Shown: positions 1 to 9,468 of the stretch, in pieces
Numbering within the stretch: the first letter of the stretch is position 1
How the letters are laid out: each line of letters begins with the position of its first letter
NCBI RefSeq assembly: GCF_001704615.3
Contig: NZ_CP029397.2
Coordinates: 2,976,001-3,040,000 of the forward strand
Length of the DNA: 64,000 nucleotides
DNA from: Acinetobacter defluvii
GTDB taxonomy: Bacteria; Pseudomonadota; Gammaproteobacteria; Pseudomonadales; Moraxellaceae
Direction: 5' to 3'
Position numbers and translations under genes: made by a program
Notes under the pieces: generated by a model
Seen by the model: only the letters and a program-made list of their open reading frames with translations
Database searches by the model: none
Told to the model about the DNA's origin: nothing

Positions 1-113
1 GATATATTGCACAATATTGTTGGTGTTTTGATTGTGTAGCTATTGCAGTTACACCGCCTTTTGATACACTCGAATCCCCCTATTAATTTTTTTACGCACC
101 GAGGCGAAGTGAC

Positions 114-1232
114 ATGAAAGTAGGTCTGGTCGGTTGGCGCGGGATGGTTGGTTCCGTCCTTATGCAACGTATGGTTGAAGAGAATGATTTTGCTCATTTT
201 GAGCCATTCTATTTCTCTACCAGTAATGCAGGTGGTGAAGCACCTGCTTTTGGTGGTAAGACTGCCCCAGCACTTATGGATGCGTCAGACATTAATAGTC
301 TGAAGCAAATGGATGTCATTATTACCTGTCAAGGTGGCGATTATACCTCTGAAGTTTTTCCAAAGCTCAAAGCTGAAAATTGGAATGGTTACTGGATCGA
401 TGCAGCATCTACTTTACGTATGGATGATGAAGCAATCATCGTACTTGACCCAGTGAACATGAATGTCATTAAAGATGGTTTAGCAAAAGGCACAAAAACT
501 TTTGTTGGCGGTAACTGTACTGTTTCGTTGATGCTCATGAGTATGGGTTCATTATTCCAAGCTAACTTAGTGGAATGGATGACTGCCATGACCTATCAAG
601 CGGCATCTGGTGCAGGCGCACAAAACATGCGTGAATTGATCAATGGCATGGGTTATTTATATAACAACACCAAAGATTTATTGGATGATCCTCGTTCGCC
701 GATTTTAGATATCGACTCTAAAATTGCACAATTACAACGTGGCGAAGGTTTCCCTTCTGCAAACTTTGGTGTGCCTTTAGCGGGTTCACTCATTCCATAT
801 ATCGACAAGCAACTTGAAAGTGGTCAGTCGAAAGAGGAATGGAAAGGTCAAGTTGAAACCAACAAGATCTTGGGCAATGCGCAAATTGTTCCAATCGATG
901 GTCACTGTGTGCGTATTGGTGCAATGCGTTGTCATTCACAAGCCTTGACTTTGAAACTGAAAAAAGATGTACCGCTTGATGAAATCGAAGATATGATTCG
1001 TCAGTCAAATCAATGGACAAAAGTGGTTCCAAATACCCGTGAAGCATCAATGACAGATTTAACACCTGTCGCAGTAACAGGTACTTTAACTGTTCCAGTG
1101 GGACGTTTACGTAAACTGAATATGGGTAAAGAGTATCTGGGCGCATTCACTGTCGGTGACCAATTACTTTGGGGCGCTGCTGAACCTTTACGTCGTATGC
1201 TCCGTATCCTAATTGAGTATAAAAATGCTTAA
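114..1232 (+). CDS. asd: Aspartate-semialdehyde dehydrogenase
   Basis: Asd reduces L-aspartyl-4-phosphate to L-aspartate-4-semialdehyde with NADPH, the branch point to lysine/diaminopimelate, threonine and methionine. The protein has 372 residues, a normal length. The N-terminal nucleotide motif GWRGMVGSV lies at about residues 7-15, and the catalytic cysteine is in [10 protein letters not shown] (Cys135). The C-terminal segment [15 protein letters not shown] carries the expected active-site histidine. A GAGG-type ribosome site sits about 10 bases before the ATG. It is followed by its own terminator and then a FimV-like gene, the same order as asd-fimV-truA in pseudomonads (family knowledge). 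The 113 bases before it hold no gene. Confidence 0.97.
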   Translation: MKVGLVGWRGMVGSVLMQRMVEENDFAHFEPFYFSTSNAGGEAPAFGGKTAPALMDASDINSLKQMDVIITCQGGDYTSEVFPKLKAENWNGYWIDAASTLRMDDEAIIVLDPVNMNVIKDGLAKGTKTFVGGNCTVSLMLMSMGSLFQANLVEWMTAMTYQAASGAGAQNMRELINGMGYLYNNTKDLLDDPRSPILDIDSKIAQLQRGEGFPSANFGVPLAGSLIPYIDKQLESGQSKEEWKGQVETNKILGNAQIVPIDGHCVRIGAMRCHSQALTLKLKKDVPLDEIEDMIRQSNQWTKVVPNTREASMTDLTPVAVTGTLTVPVGRLRKLNMGKEYLGAFTVGDQLLWGAAEPLRRMLRILIEYKNA

Positions 1233-1259
1233 TTTTTGAAAAAATTAGTCAAATAATCG

Positions 1260-1288
1260 AAAGCCGAACTATAAAGTTCGGCTTTTTT
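1260..1288 (+). terminator. Rho-independent terminator of asd
   Basis: An 11-bp perfect stem (AAAGCCGAACT with AGTTCGGCTTT) and a 4-base loop are followed by a T run, 28 bases after the asd stop. Confidence 0.9.
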
Positions 1289-1373
1289 ATGTAACTATAC
1301 TGTTAAAAATCTATTTGGGGATATAACTAAGCAAATTCGTGCTTGGTTAACTGACGACAATTTCATTAGAGCA

Positions 1374-2831
1374 ATGAAAGCGATGACCGTATATAACAAA
1401 CTAAAAATTGCCATATTAGCTATTATTGCATCACAATCTGTATCTGCACTCCAACTTGATCCGATTCAAATCCAATCGGGTTCAGGAGATTTGCTTTATG
1501 CAGAGATGAAATTTAGCAATTCTAATCCAAACGAAAAAATTGATGTCAATTTGGCTACAACTGAAGATATGATCAATCTTCGCGCATCACATCAAGCACC
1601 CGGTCATTTAAACTTTTTTACGCGCCGTTCAAGCGATGGTAGTGGCGTGATTGTCATTACTTCAACTCGACCAATCATTGAACCTGAATTAAATATTCTT
1701 TTAAAAATTCAGGAAGGTAGTGCCACCCATATTCAGCAGGTTAAAGCCAATTTAACACGTACAAAATCAGCAGCTACACCTATGGCGATGCCAAGCAATG
1801 AAAAATCATTAACACCTCAAGTCATTGTGAGTGAAAAAGATCTTGCTTTAAATTTACCAGAAAGTACGTTAATTAAATCTGCCTCTACAGAGAACAATGC
1901 TACAAAAACAACTACAGTAACGACAACATCACCCAGCAGTACAGTGACACCACTTGCAATTTCAACAGTACCACTTCCGATATTAAATACATCACCTAAT
2001 ACTACAGCAGTAAATACAAATACCACTACAACCATTCAAAATACGCCAATAACAGCAAAAGAAAATACAGCTTCACCATCTACTCAAATTACTCAAACAG
2101 TAAATACAAATCATGCCCGTGAAGATGCTGATGCAACACGTGCTGCATTTTTAAAGCAACATTCTGCTATAACACCTAAAGCAGAAATAGCGCAACAAAA
2201 ATCAGAACAAAAACTTCAACCAGAACCAGCTACAGGACAAAATCAAAATAAACAAAATTCAAATGCAACACAGCAAGCAAAAGCAGCTGTGGCATCAAAA
2301 GAAATATATAAAGTGCAAGCAAATGAATCTTTATGGTCTATTGCAAGCAAAATCGCAGCGAAGACCAAACGAAGTGTTCCTGAGGTCATGCGAGAATTAC
2401 AAGCCAATAATCCTCAAGCTTTTATACAAGGTGACCCAAACCGCCTGCGTCAAGGTATTGCCTTAAATTTGGCACAGCCAATGCCGAATGCACAACAAAA
2501 GTTTAAGCCAGCGCCACCGACTACACAGCAAGCGCCATCTGGTAAAACTAGATATCGTTTAAATCAGGCAGAAATGAGCATTGTTGTAGATCAAAAATCA
2601 TCGCAAACGTCATCTACTACACACACAAATCGCTTAGATAAGACAACTTCAGCAGAATTATCTACAAAAGTTATGACAGCACGTGAAAAAACAGTTAAAT
2701 TACAAAATGACGTGACGCAACTGAATTCAGCTCTAAATGAAAAGAACAATCGTATTCAATTGCTCAATGCTCGACTTGCTCAAATTCAGCACCAATTGCA
2801 ACAGCAAGCTCAAGCAAAAAAAACTAAGTAA
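1374..2831 (+). CDS. FimV-like protein, N-terminal half with LysM domain
   Basis: The 485-residue protein starts with a signal-like hydrophobic segment (residues 10-26). A domain resembling the FimV N-terminal region follows (LQLDPIQIQSGSGDLLYAEM). Next comes a long Thr/Ser/Gln/Asn-rich linker, then a LysM-like domain at about residues 310-365 (YKVQANESLWSIASKIA) and a C-terminal coiled coil. FimV-type proteins are inner-membrane peptidoglycan-binding scaffolds for polar type IV pilus and twitching functions (family knowledge). Unlike Pseudomonas FimV, this protein ends after the coiled coil, and the transmembrane and C-terminal helical parts are encoded by the next gene. The ATG at 1374 has only a weak ribosome site; the ATG at 1383 is an alternative start. 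Confidence 0.8.
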   Translation: MKAMTVYNKLKIAILAIIASQSVSALQLDPIQIQSGSGDLLYAEMKFSNSNPNEKIDVNLATTEDMINLRASHQAPGHLNFFTRRSSDGSGVIVITSTRPIIEPELNILLKIQEGSATHIQQVKANLTRTKSAATPMAMPSNEKSLTPQVIVSEKDLALNLPESTLIKSASTENNATKTTTVTTTSPSSTVTPLAISTVPLPILNTSPNTTAVNTNTTTTIQNTPITAKENTASPSTQITQTVNTNHAREDADATRAAFLKQHSAITPKAEIAQQKSEQKLQPEPATGQNQNKQNSNATQQAKAAVASKEIYKVQANESLWSIASKIAAKTKRSVPEVMRELQANNPQAFIQGDPNRLRQGIALNLAQPMPNAQQKFKPAPPTTQQAPSGKTRYRLNQAEMSIVVDQKSSQTSSTTHTNRLDKTTSAELSTKVMTAREKTVKLQNDVTQLNSALNEKNNRIQLLNARLAQIQHQLQQQAQAKKTK

Positions 2832-2885
2832 TTCACGTATTTTTTTAAATTAAGGTTCATTGGATGCAATGAAGGGGTAGAAAAC

Positions 2886-4295
2886 ATGTTGTTGTATATC
2901 ATTCCTTTTATTTTATTGTTAGTGGTTGCTATCGTGCTCAAAAAACGAGAAGCAAGTCAACAAGACAATAACGCTAATAAAAAAGTTAGCAACAAAAAAT
3001 CAGCGAAAAAAAATGTCGCTAAAACTGCCCGCACAAGTCAACGTCAACAGACTCAAGTGGTTGAAGAACCTGTTGCAATCCAAGAAACTGTTATAGAAGT
3101 CAATAAAGACTTAAAGCAAAAAATTGAAACGTTAATCAAAGAAAAAAATTATTCTGCGGCTGAAGCACAGATTAATCTGGCACTCAATCAAGATAATCGT
3201 CAGCATGGTTTATATTTATCTTTACTTGATATCCATTTAGCGCAAAAAGATGAGTTTGCAGTCAATCAATTATTGCAATATTTACGCAGTCTTGGTTTAC
3301 ACGATATTGTAAAGCAAGCTGAAGAGAAAAAAGCTGAATTTGCTAAACAAGAAATTGAGGTTATTGAATTTAAAACTGCTGTTGAAACAGAAATACCAAC
3401 AACTCCCCCAGTTGAACAAAACCCTGTTTCATCTGAGGCTTTCGATGTATTGATTGATCACAGACCAAAGACAAATAATAGTTTTGATTTATTGCAAGAT
3501 GAATACACTTCAACGAAAAAAACTGAAACACAAGAAAGTTTAAAAACAAATGAGCTAGCGCCACAGTCAGTTGATTTAGAGTTTTCTTCAAGCACCTCAA
3601 CTGAAGCACCTGTTACACCAGTGCAAGAAATATCTACTGCAGAACCAGCAGTGTTAGAGTTCAACTTAGCTGAACCCAAGCAAGAACCTGAAACACCACA
3701 ATCCCATGAAGCTTTGGATTTTAGTTTTGGTTTGGATACAACAGCACCCACTAGTCCAGCAGCGCAAGAGAATGTTAGCTCAGCACAGCTAGATAACACT
3801 GCTCCGCTTGAGTTCAGTTTTGATGCTGTAGCACCAGTAACCGAACCTATCGCAGACGAACCTCATACAACAGAAACACTTACTGAATTTAAACTCGACC
3901 TTGAAGCGCCAGTTATTCCTACTGTACCAGAACCATCAATTTCCGAAACAAATACAACAGCACCTTCTGTTGACTTTAAATTAGACAGTCCTACTCTAGA
4001 TCCTCAACCAAGTTTTAGTTTTGACCTGAGTGAACCACAGACTCAAGACTTAGCATTTGAAAGTCAAACCGATACGCCTATTGTTTCTGAATCAACATCT
4101 GCTGATCCTTTAGCACAAGCATTTCCAGCATTATTAACGACCAATGAAATTACGCTAAACTTAGAGCTTGCAGAGCAATATATTGAACTTGGTGCTTATG
4201 ATGCAGCACGCCAGCTTTTAGCACAAAATCAAGAAAGCTATTCAGCCGAGCAAAAACAACACTCTGAAAATTTACTCAATCGCATAGCTTCTTAA
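2886..4295 (+). CDS. FimV-like protein, C-terminal half with membrane anchor
   Basis: The 469-residue protein opens with a single transmembrane helix (residues 1-18, LLYIIPFILLLVVAIVL) followed by a Lys-rich stretch. A TPR-like helical region lies at about 75-150. A long acidic Glu/Pro/Thr region contains repeated LEFxF/LDFSF/FSFD blocks. The end (LELAEQYIELGAYDAARQLL, then a helix to the stop) resembles the C-terminal FimV domain. It lies 54 bases after the LysM half, with its own ribosome site (AAGGGG) before ATG, so the pair reads as a natural gene split rather than a frameshift. The acidic repeats suggest a disordered cytoplasmic linker. The role in pilus localisation is inferred from family resemblance only. 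Confidence 0.75.
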   Translation: MLLYIIPFILLLVVAIVLKKREASQQDNNANKKVSNKKSAKKNVAKTARTSQRQQTQVVEEPVAIQETVIEVNKDLKQKIETLIKEKNYSAAEAQINLALNQDNRQHGLYLSLLDIHLAQKDEFAVNQLLQYLRSLGLHDIVKQAEEKKAEFAKQEIEVIEFKTAVETEIPTTPPVEQNPVSSEAFDVLIDHRPKTNNSFDLLQDEYTSTKKTETQESLKTNELAPQSVDLEFSSSTSTEAPVTPVQEISTAEPAVLEFNLAEPKQEPETPQSHEALDFSFGLDTTAPTSPAAQENVSSAQLDNTAPLEFSFDAVAPVTEPIADEPHTTETLTEFKLDLEAPVIPTVPEPSISETNTTAPSVDFKLDSPTLDPQPSFSFDLSEPQTQDLAFESQTDTPIVSESTSADPLAQAFPALLTTNEITLNLELAEQYIELGAYDAARQLLAQNQESYSAEQKQHSENLLNRIAS

Positions 4296-4313
4296 ATTTT
4301 TTCCTTTTAAGAT

Positions 4314-4341
4314 AAAAGCAGCCATTCTTGGCTGCTTTTTT
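4314..4341 (+). terminator. Rho-independent terminator after FimV C-terminal gene
   Basis: AAAAGCAGCC pairs with GGCTGCTTTT around a 6-base loop and runs into T residues, 18 bases after the stop. It ends immediately before the possible upstream ATG of the asparaginase gene, which argues for the later asparaginase start. Confidence 0.88.
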
Positions 4342-4359
4342 ATGGTGAACCAGAAAATT

Positions 4360-5358
4360 ATGATCAAAAAAATTGCATTAATTTATACAGGTGGAACTTT
4401 TGGTTGTATTGGCGAACCTTTAAGCCCCATGCCTGAAAATGAGTTTATTCCTCAGCTCAAACATGTATTACCTGCCCATCTACACATCGAATGTTTTAAA
4501 GCACCTGCCATTTTAGACAGTAGCGCATGTACTGCACAAGACTGGCTCAAACTCATACAACAAATTCAAAGTTTACAACAACAAGCTTTTCAATATTTTG
4601 TGGTGATTCATGGGACGGATACTCTGAGCTATGCAGCTGCAGTCTTATCGCGCTTTTTAGCCCACTCTTGTCACCTAATACTTACAGGGAGTCAATATCC
4701 ACTTCTTACTGTGCAAGGCGATAATACCCGTGAATTTACCGATGCGATTGATAATCTCAATACAGCGCTCGACAATGTCACAAAAGTTCCAATGGGGGTG
4801 TATTTAGCATTTTATCATCAGGTTTTTCATGCAAATAGCGTTTTAAAAGTGCATAGCACAGCCTTAGACGCTTTTCGTGGCAAAAAAGTACAATTAGATC
4901 AGGATAATCGCTTAAACGCTAAAAGTGAGGTGTATAGTATTTCTATTGCTGATATTGAAAAAGCGCAACAACTAAATATTCTCAATTGGATGGTCTTACC
5001 GATTGAACAACAACAATTGGAAAATAATCTCAGCGCACTGCTACACAAAGCACCACACTTTCTCATTTTACAAGCGTATGGTGTTGGAAATTTATCCGTA
5101 AATCATAATGTTATTGAATATTTTAAAACTTTAAAAGAACAGGATTGTAGCGTAATTTTAAGTACTCAAGTCCCCTTCGGCGCTTTAGATCAACGCTATG
5201 CTGTCAGCCAGTGGATACAAAATGCCAATATTTTATGCAGTGATGCACACAGCCAAGCTGATCTTTATGCCAAAATCTTAAAAATTTATTTACAATACCC
5301 AAGCTCCGCACAACGGCATGAGCATTGGTACGATCATTTAGACAATCAACCTGAATAG
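4360..5358 (+). CDS. Type I-like asparaginase
   Basis: The product is 332 residues and has the two catalytic threonine motifs of the asparaginase/glutaminase family: YTGGTFGC near the N-terminus and VIHGTDTLSYAA in the first domain, plus GDNTREFTDA. It would hydrolyse L-asparagine to aspartate and ammonia. No signal peptide is visible, so a cytoplasmic type I enzyme is likely. I chose ATG 4360 (MIKKIALIYTGGT) because the in-frame ATG at 4342 overlaps the T-tract of the preceding terminator. The gene ends 8 bases before truA, so the two are probably co-transcribed. Relation to glutaminase activity cannot be judged from sequence alone. Confidence 0.88.
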   Translation: MIKKIALIYTGGTFGCIGEPLSPMPENEFIPQLKHVLPAHLHIECFKAPAILDSSACTAQDWLKLIQQIQSLQQQAFQYFVVIHGTDTLSYAAAVLSRFLAHSCHLILTGSQYPLLTVQGDNTREFTDAIDNLNTALDNVTKVPMGVYLAFYHQVFHANSVLKVHSTALDAFRGKKVQLDQDNRLNAKSEVYSISIADIEKAQQLNILNWMVLPIEQQQLENNLSALLHKAPHFLILQAYGVGNLSVNHNVIEYFKTLKEQDCSVILSTQVPFGALDQRYAVSQWIQNANILCSDAHSQADLYAKILKIYLQYPSSAQRHEHWYDHLDNQPE

Positions 5359-5366
5359 GGATAATT

Positions 5367-6164
5367 ATGCAACGCTTTGCAATTGGGATTGAGTTTTGTG
5401 GCATTCGATATAAAGGTTGGCAAACTCAGCAGGCTGGCGTACGCAGTATTCAAGAAACTATGGAAAAAGTGCTCAGCACCATTGCCGATGAACCCATCAT
5501 TTTGCATGGTGCAGGACGTACTGATGCAGGTGTACATGCAACCAATATGGTGGCACATTTCGATACCAATGCCATTCGTCCGATACGAGGCTGGCTAATG
5601 GGTGCAAACAGCCAACTGCCCAAAGACATTTCCATCCAGTGGATCAAGGAAATGGATCAAGAGTTTCATGCCCGCTTTAAAGCCAAAGCACGTCGTTATC
5701 GCTATGTCGTGTATCAATCCTCAAGCCGTCCTGCCCTACTCTATAAACAGGTTACCCATGCATTTTATCCACTGGATGTTGATAAAATGATTGAAGCTGC
5801 CAAAAAATTTGAAGGTACACATAATTTTGAAAGTTTCCGTGCAGCAGCCTGTCAATCCAACCAGCCTGTTCGTCATGTAAAACATTGTCGCTTAATTCGA
5901 CATGGTAATTATTTAGTCCTTGATATTCAGGCAGATGGTTTTTTACATCACATGGTACGCAACATCATGGGCTGTTTATTGGAAATTGGGCAAGGCATGT
6001 ATGAGATTGAGCATATTGATGCAATATTTGCAGCTGAAGACCGTAAAGCTGCGGGTATTACTGCGCCACCCGATGGCTTATATTTTATTCACGCAGATTA
6101 TCCTGAACAATTTGAATTACCTAAAATGTCCTTAGGACCGCATTGGCTCAATATGCCAGAGTAA
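5367..6164 (+). CDS. truA: tRNA pseudouridine(38-40) synthase TruA
   Basis: TruA converts uridines 38, 39 and 40 of the tRNA anticodon arm to pseudouridine. The 265-residue length is normal. The catalytic aspartate lies in GAGRTDAGVHA (about residues 48-58). Other family motifs include FHARFKAKARRYRYVV and the C-terminal DGFLHHMVRNIMG. The start has an AGGGATAATT leader 4-8 bases upstream, and the gene is coupled to the asparaginase gene. The asd-FimV-truA neighbourhood is conserved in related gammaproteobacteria (established knowledge). Confidence 0.97.
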   Translation: MQRFAIGIEFCGIRYKGWQTQQAGVRSIQETMEKVLSTIADEPIILHGAGRTDAGVHATNMVAHFDTNAIRPIRGWLMGANSQLPKDISIQWIKEMDQEFHARFKAKARRYRYVVYQSSSRPALLYKQVTHAFYPLDVDKMIEAAKKFEGTHNFESFRAAACQSNQPVRHVKHCRLIRHGNYLVLDIQADGFLHHMVRNIMGCLLEIGQGMYEIEHIDAIFAAEDRKAAGITAPPDGLYFIHADYPEQFELPKMSLGPHWLNMPE

Positions 6165-6237
6165 TATTCAATCTACCCATTCACTACTTATATCTAGGTT
6201 TTGAAGAATAAAGTTCACTCATCGACTTCCATTCTCC

Positions 6238-6948
6238 TTACCAAAATTTCCACCATTTTCTATCTCTTATAATTGACTCAATTGATTCTTTTAAATCATT
6301 TTTATCGTCTTCACTAAGATGTGGAGGCGCAAGTTTTGCTTGTATTTCAACTAAGCTTTGATCTAGCCATAACTCATACCAGTCTAAAAAGCTTAATTTT
6401 TCACTATTTCCCAATTGTTGTGAAGGATAAATCCCGCCATCATTAGCACGATCATCCGTCCAAATATAACCGTACTCAGCACCATTCACCACCAAGTTTA
6501 AACTCACACCACAACCATAGTTACAGATAGCAATACAGCCATCCATTTGATGTGCATGAAATGCATAATATTGTTCTTCATAGTTTTCGTCATCTTCATC
6601 ACAAGTTGCAATAAATAAGGCATTCCATGCATTTTGATGCTGAAAAGGAAAATTTGGATGCAGCAATAATTGCGGATTTGGATCGTCTAAATCCACAAAT
6701 AATGCCTGCTCAAAAGGTTCTAAACCTAAAAATGGACCTGCACCACCATTGCCGATATGCGTAAAAAATGCCACATAATCTTTAGGCAAAGTCACCTGAT
6801 AGTCTTGTTCAAAAGCCTGAATCACCTCAACAGACAGAGGAGGATTGAGGTGATATTGATGCTGTTGGGCACCAAACAATTGTAAATGAATATCTAAATT
6901 TTTTAGTTGTTCAAGCTTGGCTGTTATTCTTTGCAATTGCTGATTCAC
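6238..6948 (-). CDS. SMI1/KNR4 family protein
   Basis: The 236-residue protein shows the SMI1/KNR4 signature at about residues 45-75: an acidic helix and LPKDYVAFFTHIGNGGAGP, followed by LGLEPFEQAL. Later blocks (CIAICNYGCGVSLNLVVNGAEYGYIW) fit the fold as well. The family includes many immunity proteins to contact-dependent or type VI toxins as well as single housekeeping members. No toxin gene lies beside this one, so an immunity role is not supported here. The gene stands alone on the minus strand between truA and an AraC-type regulator, with no signal peptide or membrane segment. Confidence 0.8.
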   Translation of the reverse strand: MNQQLQRITAKLEQLKNLDIHLQLFGAQQHQYHLNPPLSVEVIQAFEQDYQVTLPKDYVAFFTHIGNGGAGPFLGLEPFEQALFVDLDDPNPQLLLHPNFPFQHQNAWNALFIATCDEDDENYEEQYYAFHAHQMDGCIAICNYGCGVSLNLVVNGAEYGYIWTDDRANDGGIYPSQQLGNSEKLSFLDWYELWLDQSLVEIQAKLAPPHLSEDDKNDLKESIESIIRDRKWWKFW

Positions 6949-6985
6949 TTTTTATCCTTTGTTATTTTCACATTATTTATAATAA

Positions 6986-7017
6986 AAAAGCTTCGTATGC
7001 TGACATCCGAAGCTTTT
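6986..7017 (-). terminator. Terminator of the AraC-type regulator gene
   Basis: AAAAGCTTCG and CGAAGCTTTT pair across a 12-base loop. Read on the minus strand it ends in a T run and lies just after the regulator stop at 7041. Confidence 0.8.
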
Positions 7018-7040
7018 AAAGAGTGACTCTAATATTCAAC

Positions 7041-8051
7041 TCAACGTTGTTTACGTTTTCGATATTCCACAGGAGTTTCATTGGTCCAACGTTTAAACGC
7101 ACGATAGAAAGTACTTGGCTCAGAAAAACCTGTTAAATAGACAATGCGTTCCACGCTCTCATTGGTATTTGCCAGAAGTTTTTTCGCTAAACGACAGCGA
7201 TAATCTGAAAGAATTTGCTGGAAGCTAGTATTTGCCTCAGACAACTGAGTACGTAAACGGCGTGGGGTAATATGTAGCTGTGCTGCTACCGTTTCTAAAG
7301 TCGTTTCACCACTTTCTAAAGTTGAACCAATAGCACGGCGCACTTCACCGACCAGATCATAGCGTGCTAACTCTTGTAATTTTTCAATGGCAAGCTGCTC
7401 ATGTAACTGTAATAACTCAGGTTCAGCTTGCCACAGTGGATAATCTAGAATAGTCGCATCAAAATATAGGCGTGTTTCTTTTTGCCCTAAACTCACAGGA
7501 CATTCATACACCCTTAAATATTCATCGTCCGATGCACCTTCATTAAAGTTAAAGTCAATGTAAATCGGTTCAAAGCGCCCCTCTGTAATAAACTTAAAGA
7601 AACGTAAGATGCCCGAAATCGCACATTCAGAAAAATGACGATTCACAATGCTATCCGCAAAAGGTTGTTCACCATTGGTTAAATAACAACGTCCGTCACT
7701 TTCAACTACCAATTTGGCATGAAAAGCATCACTAATCAGACGTTGATATGCCAAGGCACGTTTTAAACCCTCACCAAAATTTTCACTTGAAACAAACAAG
7801 TGCTCTATTACCTGACCACGATAGAGTGGTAAGTGTTCACCAAGATGTAATCCAATGTCTGGATCCTTACTTACCTCTTCAGCGGCAATCCAAAAAGCAT
7901 ATTGCGCACTTAAGGGGGTACGGGCATTTTGATCAATTTGATTTAATGCTACACCCGCTTTAGATAATAGTTCTTCGGTTGGCAATCCCGCACGACGAAT
8001 CGCTTGATAGCCTAATCGCAAAACAACCGAAGCATCAGTTAGCTGACTCAC
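7041..8051 (-). CDS. AraC-family transcriptional regulator
   Basis: The 336-residue protein has the layout of the OruR/ArgR-like AraC group. An N-terminal ligand-binding domain of the arabinose-binding-like type covers about residues 20-200. A C-terminal double helix-turn-helix covers about 235-332, with LETVAAQLHITPRRLRTQLS as first helix pair and SVERIVYLTGFSEPSTFYRA plus FKRWTNETPVEYR as the second. The gene is divergent from infA with about 230 bases between. No operon partner reveals its effector or target, so the regulon is unknown. The first ATG gives a normal start (MSQLTDASVVLRLG). Confidence 0.88.
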   Translation of the reverse strand: MSQLTDASVVLRLGYQAIRRAGLPTEELLSKAGVALNQIDQNARTPLSAQYAFWIAAEEVSKDPDIGLHLGEHLPLYRGQVIEHLFVSSENFGEGLKRALAYQRLISDAFHAKLVVESDGRCYLTNGEQPFADSIVNRHFSECAISGILRFFKFITEGRFEPIYIDFNFNEGASDDEYLRVYECPVSLGQKETRLYFDATILDYPLWQAEPELLQLHEQLAIEKLQELARYDLVGEVRRAIGSTLESGETTLETVAAQLHITPRRLRTQLSEANTSFQQILSDYRCRLAKKLLANTNESVERIVYLTGFSEPSTFYRAFKRWTNETPVEYRKRKQR

Positions 8052-8218
8052 GCAGTGCCCTTCCTTGTATCTTATTCAATTTATAATTAAATCATGTGAT
8101 TTAGATTACAGTCGATTGACCAAACTGACAACCTGTATAAGCAACTTTTTGTTGAAAAAATTTATTTCTTTGTTTGACTATTTTGCCTAAATTTGCTTCG
8201 CAAGCGACTTGCATTGAC

Positions 8219-8247
8219 TTGTTTTTTTCTAAAATTTTGCCTATAAT
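8219..8247 (+). promoter_or_regulatory. Probable sigma-70 promoter of infA
   Basis: A perfect -10 box TATAAT (8242-8247) lies 17 bases after TTGTTT. It is 33 bases before the infA ATG, so the transcript leader would be short (about 25 bases). Confidence 0.6.
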
Positions 8248-8280
8248 TTGCGCCTTTCCAATTTGATCATCAGGTAGGCT

Positions 8281-8502
8281 ATGGCCAATAAAGAGGAACT
8301 TATCGAGTTCGAAGGCGTTGTCACCGAAACGCTTCCTAATACTATGTTCCGTGTACGTTTAGAAAACGGTCACGAAGTGATTGCTCACATTTCTGGTAAA
8401 ATGCGTAAACATTATATTCGTATCTTAACAGGCGACAGTGTGAAAGTAGAAATGACACCTTATGACTTAACTAAAGGTCGTATCACATATCGTGCACGCT
8501 AA
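8281..8502 (+). CDS. infA: Translation initiation factor IF-1
   Basis: IF-1 binds the 30S A site during initiation and assists IF-2 and IF-3. The 73-residue protein is a single S1/OB-fold domain of normal size, with typical blocks [36 protein letters not shown] and the C-terminal KGRITYRAR. It is a single-gene unit with its own promoter and terminator. A GGTAGG-type ribosome site lies about 5 bases before ATG. Confidence 0.98.
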   Translation: MANKEELIEFEGVVTETLPNTMFRVRLENGHEVIAHISGKMRKHYIRILTGDSVKVEMTPYDLTKGRITYRAR

Positions 8503-8514
8503 GTTTTAGCAAGC

Positions 8515-8539
8515 AAAAAGCCACCTATGTGGCTTTTTT
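8515..8539 (+). terminator. Terminator of infA
   Basis: AAAAAGCCAC pairs with GTGGCTTTTT around CTAT and runs into T, 12 bases after the infA stop. Its A-rich left arm means it could also serve the convergent gene ending at 8556. Confidence 0.9.
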
Positions 8540-8555
8540 CATGTGCTATTCTAGC

Positions 8556-8924
8556 TTAATTCAGCGCGCTACTTTTACAACCAACAGTATCACATTCACG
8601 AATACGCTCTCTTAACCAAGCGTTACGTTCTTGTGTCTGCTCTAGATTGCAATTTACAAAAACTGTACGTTCTGCTTCGTCAGAACATTGTGCATCACGT
8701 TGTTTAATCCAGGAGACTTGTGAACGCTTCAAAATTGTTTTCTGATTTGTGGTGAGTTTAGTTCGAAGAAGCTGATAGTTTTTATTGAGTTCAGCATCTG
8801 CACTCGCATAAATTTTATTACTACAATAAATATCGTCATACGCATTACGTGCATTATCACAATTATCTGCAAACGCAAAACTTGATATCAGCATGACGCT
8901 TAACGCTGCCCAAATTTTTTTCAT
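8556..8924 (-). CDS. Exported LprI-like (DUF1311) protein
   Basis: The 122-residue protein begins with a clear signal peptide (MKKIWAALSVMLISSFAFA, cleavage probably after FAFA). The mature part has the LprI/DUF1311 pattern: DNCDNARNAYDDIYCSNKIY, a helical LNKNYQLLRTKL segment, a WIKQRDAQC block and paired cysteines, likely disulphide-bonded in the periplasm. LprI family members include lysozyme inhibitors, but most are uncharacterised, so the function is open. A ribosome site AAGGAAAC is seen before the ATG. It converges on infA. Confidence 0.75.
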   Translation of the reverse strand: MKKIWAALSVMLISSFAFADNCDNARNAYDDIYCSNKIYASADAELNKNYQLLRTKLTTNQKTILKRSQVSWIKQRDAQCSDEAERTVFVNCNLEQTQERNAWLRERIRECDTVGCKSSALN

Positions 8925-9073
8925 CTTTGTTTCCTTTTTATCCTATTTCACTTTTTTGTTCTTAACGACCAATTATCTGACTTAGCAATCAAACAACATT
9001 TAGTTATAGAAATATTTACTACACTCTACATGAATGTCAATACAAATAATGTGCCGAAAACATGGAGTATAAA

Positions 9074-9448
9074 ATGCAAAAGATTATATTATTATCAAGC
9101 GTTGCTGTTATTTCTTTTGGGTTACTTGGCTGTCAAACTGATCTCAATCGTCCTTATGATTTGAATGCCTATTTACATAATTTTCTCGGTCAATCTAGCC
9201 AAAGTATTCAAGACAACTTAAATTTCAAAAAATTAGGCTATCAGAGTAGCGCACCACAGGTCAGTGATGATCAATTGATTTATATTGTTTATCGACCTTT
9301 AAATATTCCTATTCCACAAGGCAATCTTGGTCAAGGTACAGTGCGAGCAGGTGCAAGTAGTTATGATATTAATTTTCAATGTAAAATTATTTTCCAGCTC
9401 ACTCAGGGGATTGCAAAAGCAGTAAATTATTCAGGACGAGCGTGTTAA
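9074..9448 (+). CDS. Small putative lipoprotein, function unknown
   Basis: I chose the ATG at 9074 because GGAG lies 6 bases upstream; an in-frame ATG at 9062 has no such site. The product has 124 residues. The signal MQKIILLSSVAVISFGLLGC ends in a lipobox (LLGC), so it is probably a lipid-anchored envelope protein. The mature part has no family I recognise; it contains NFLGQSSQSIQDNL and ends in a Cys (GRAC) that could pair with an internal Cys (NFQCKIIF). The sequence suggests an SmpA/OmlA-like small domain (beta-rich after one helix), but that is only a guess. Confidence 0.65.
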   Translation: MQKIILLSSVAVISFGLLGCQTDLNRPYDLNAYLHNFLGQSSQSIQDNLNFKKLGYQSSAPQVSDDQLIYIVYRPLNIPIPQGNLGQGTVRAGASSYDINFQCKIIFQLTQGIAKAVNYSGRAC

Positions 9449-9468
9449 AACCATCTCAATCATACAAA

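Noticed and set aside
1817..2035. Long minus-strand frame inside the FimV-like linker
   Set aside because: It mirrors a Thr/Thr-Asn repeat on the coding strand (Val-rich translation) and has no ribosome site.
6238..6948. SMI1/KNR4 gene as immunity protein of a toxin system
   Set aside because: No toxin, Rhs, CDI or type VI gene lies near; the neighbours are truA and a regulator.
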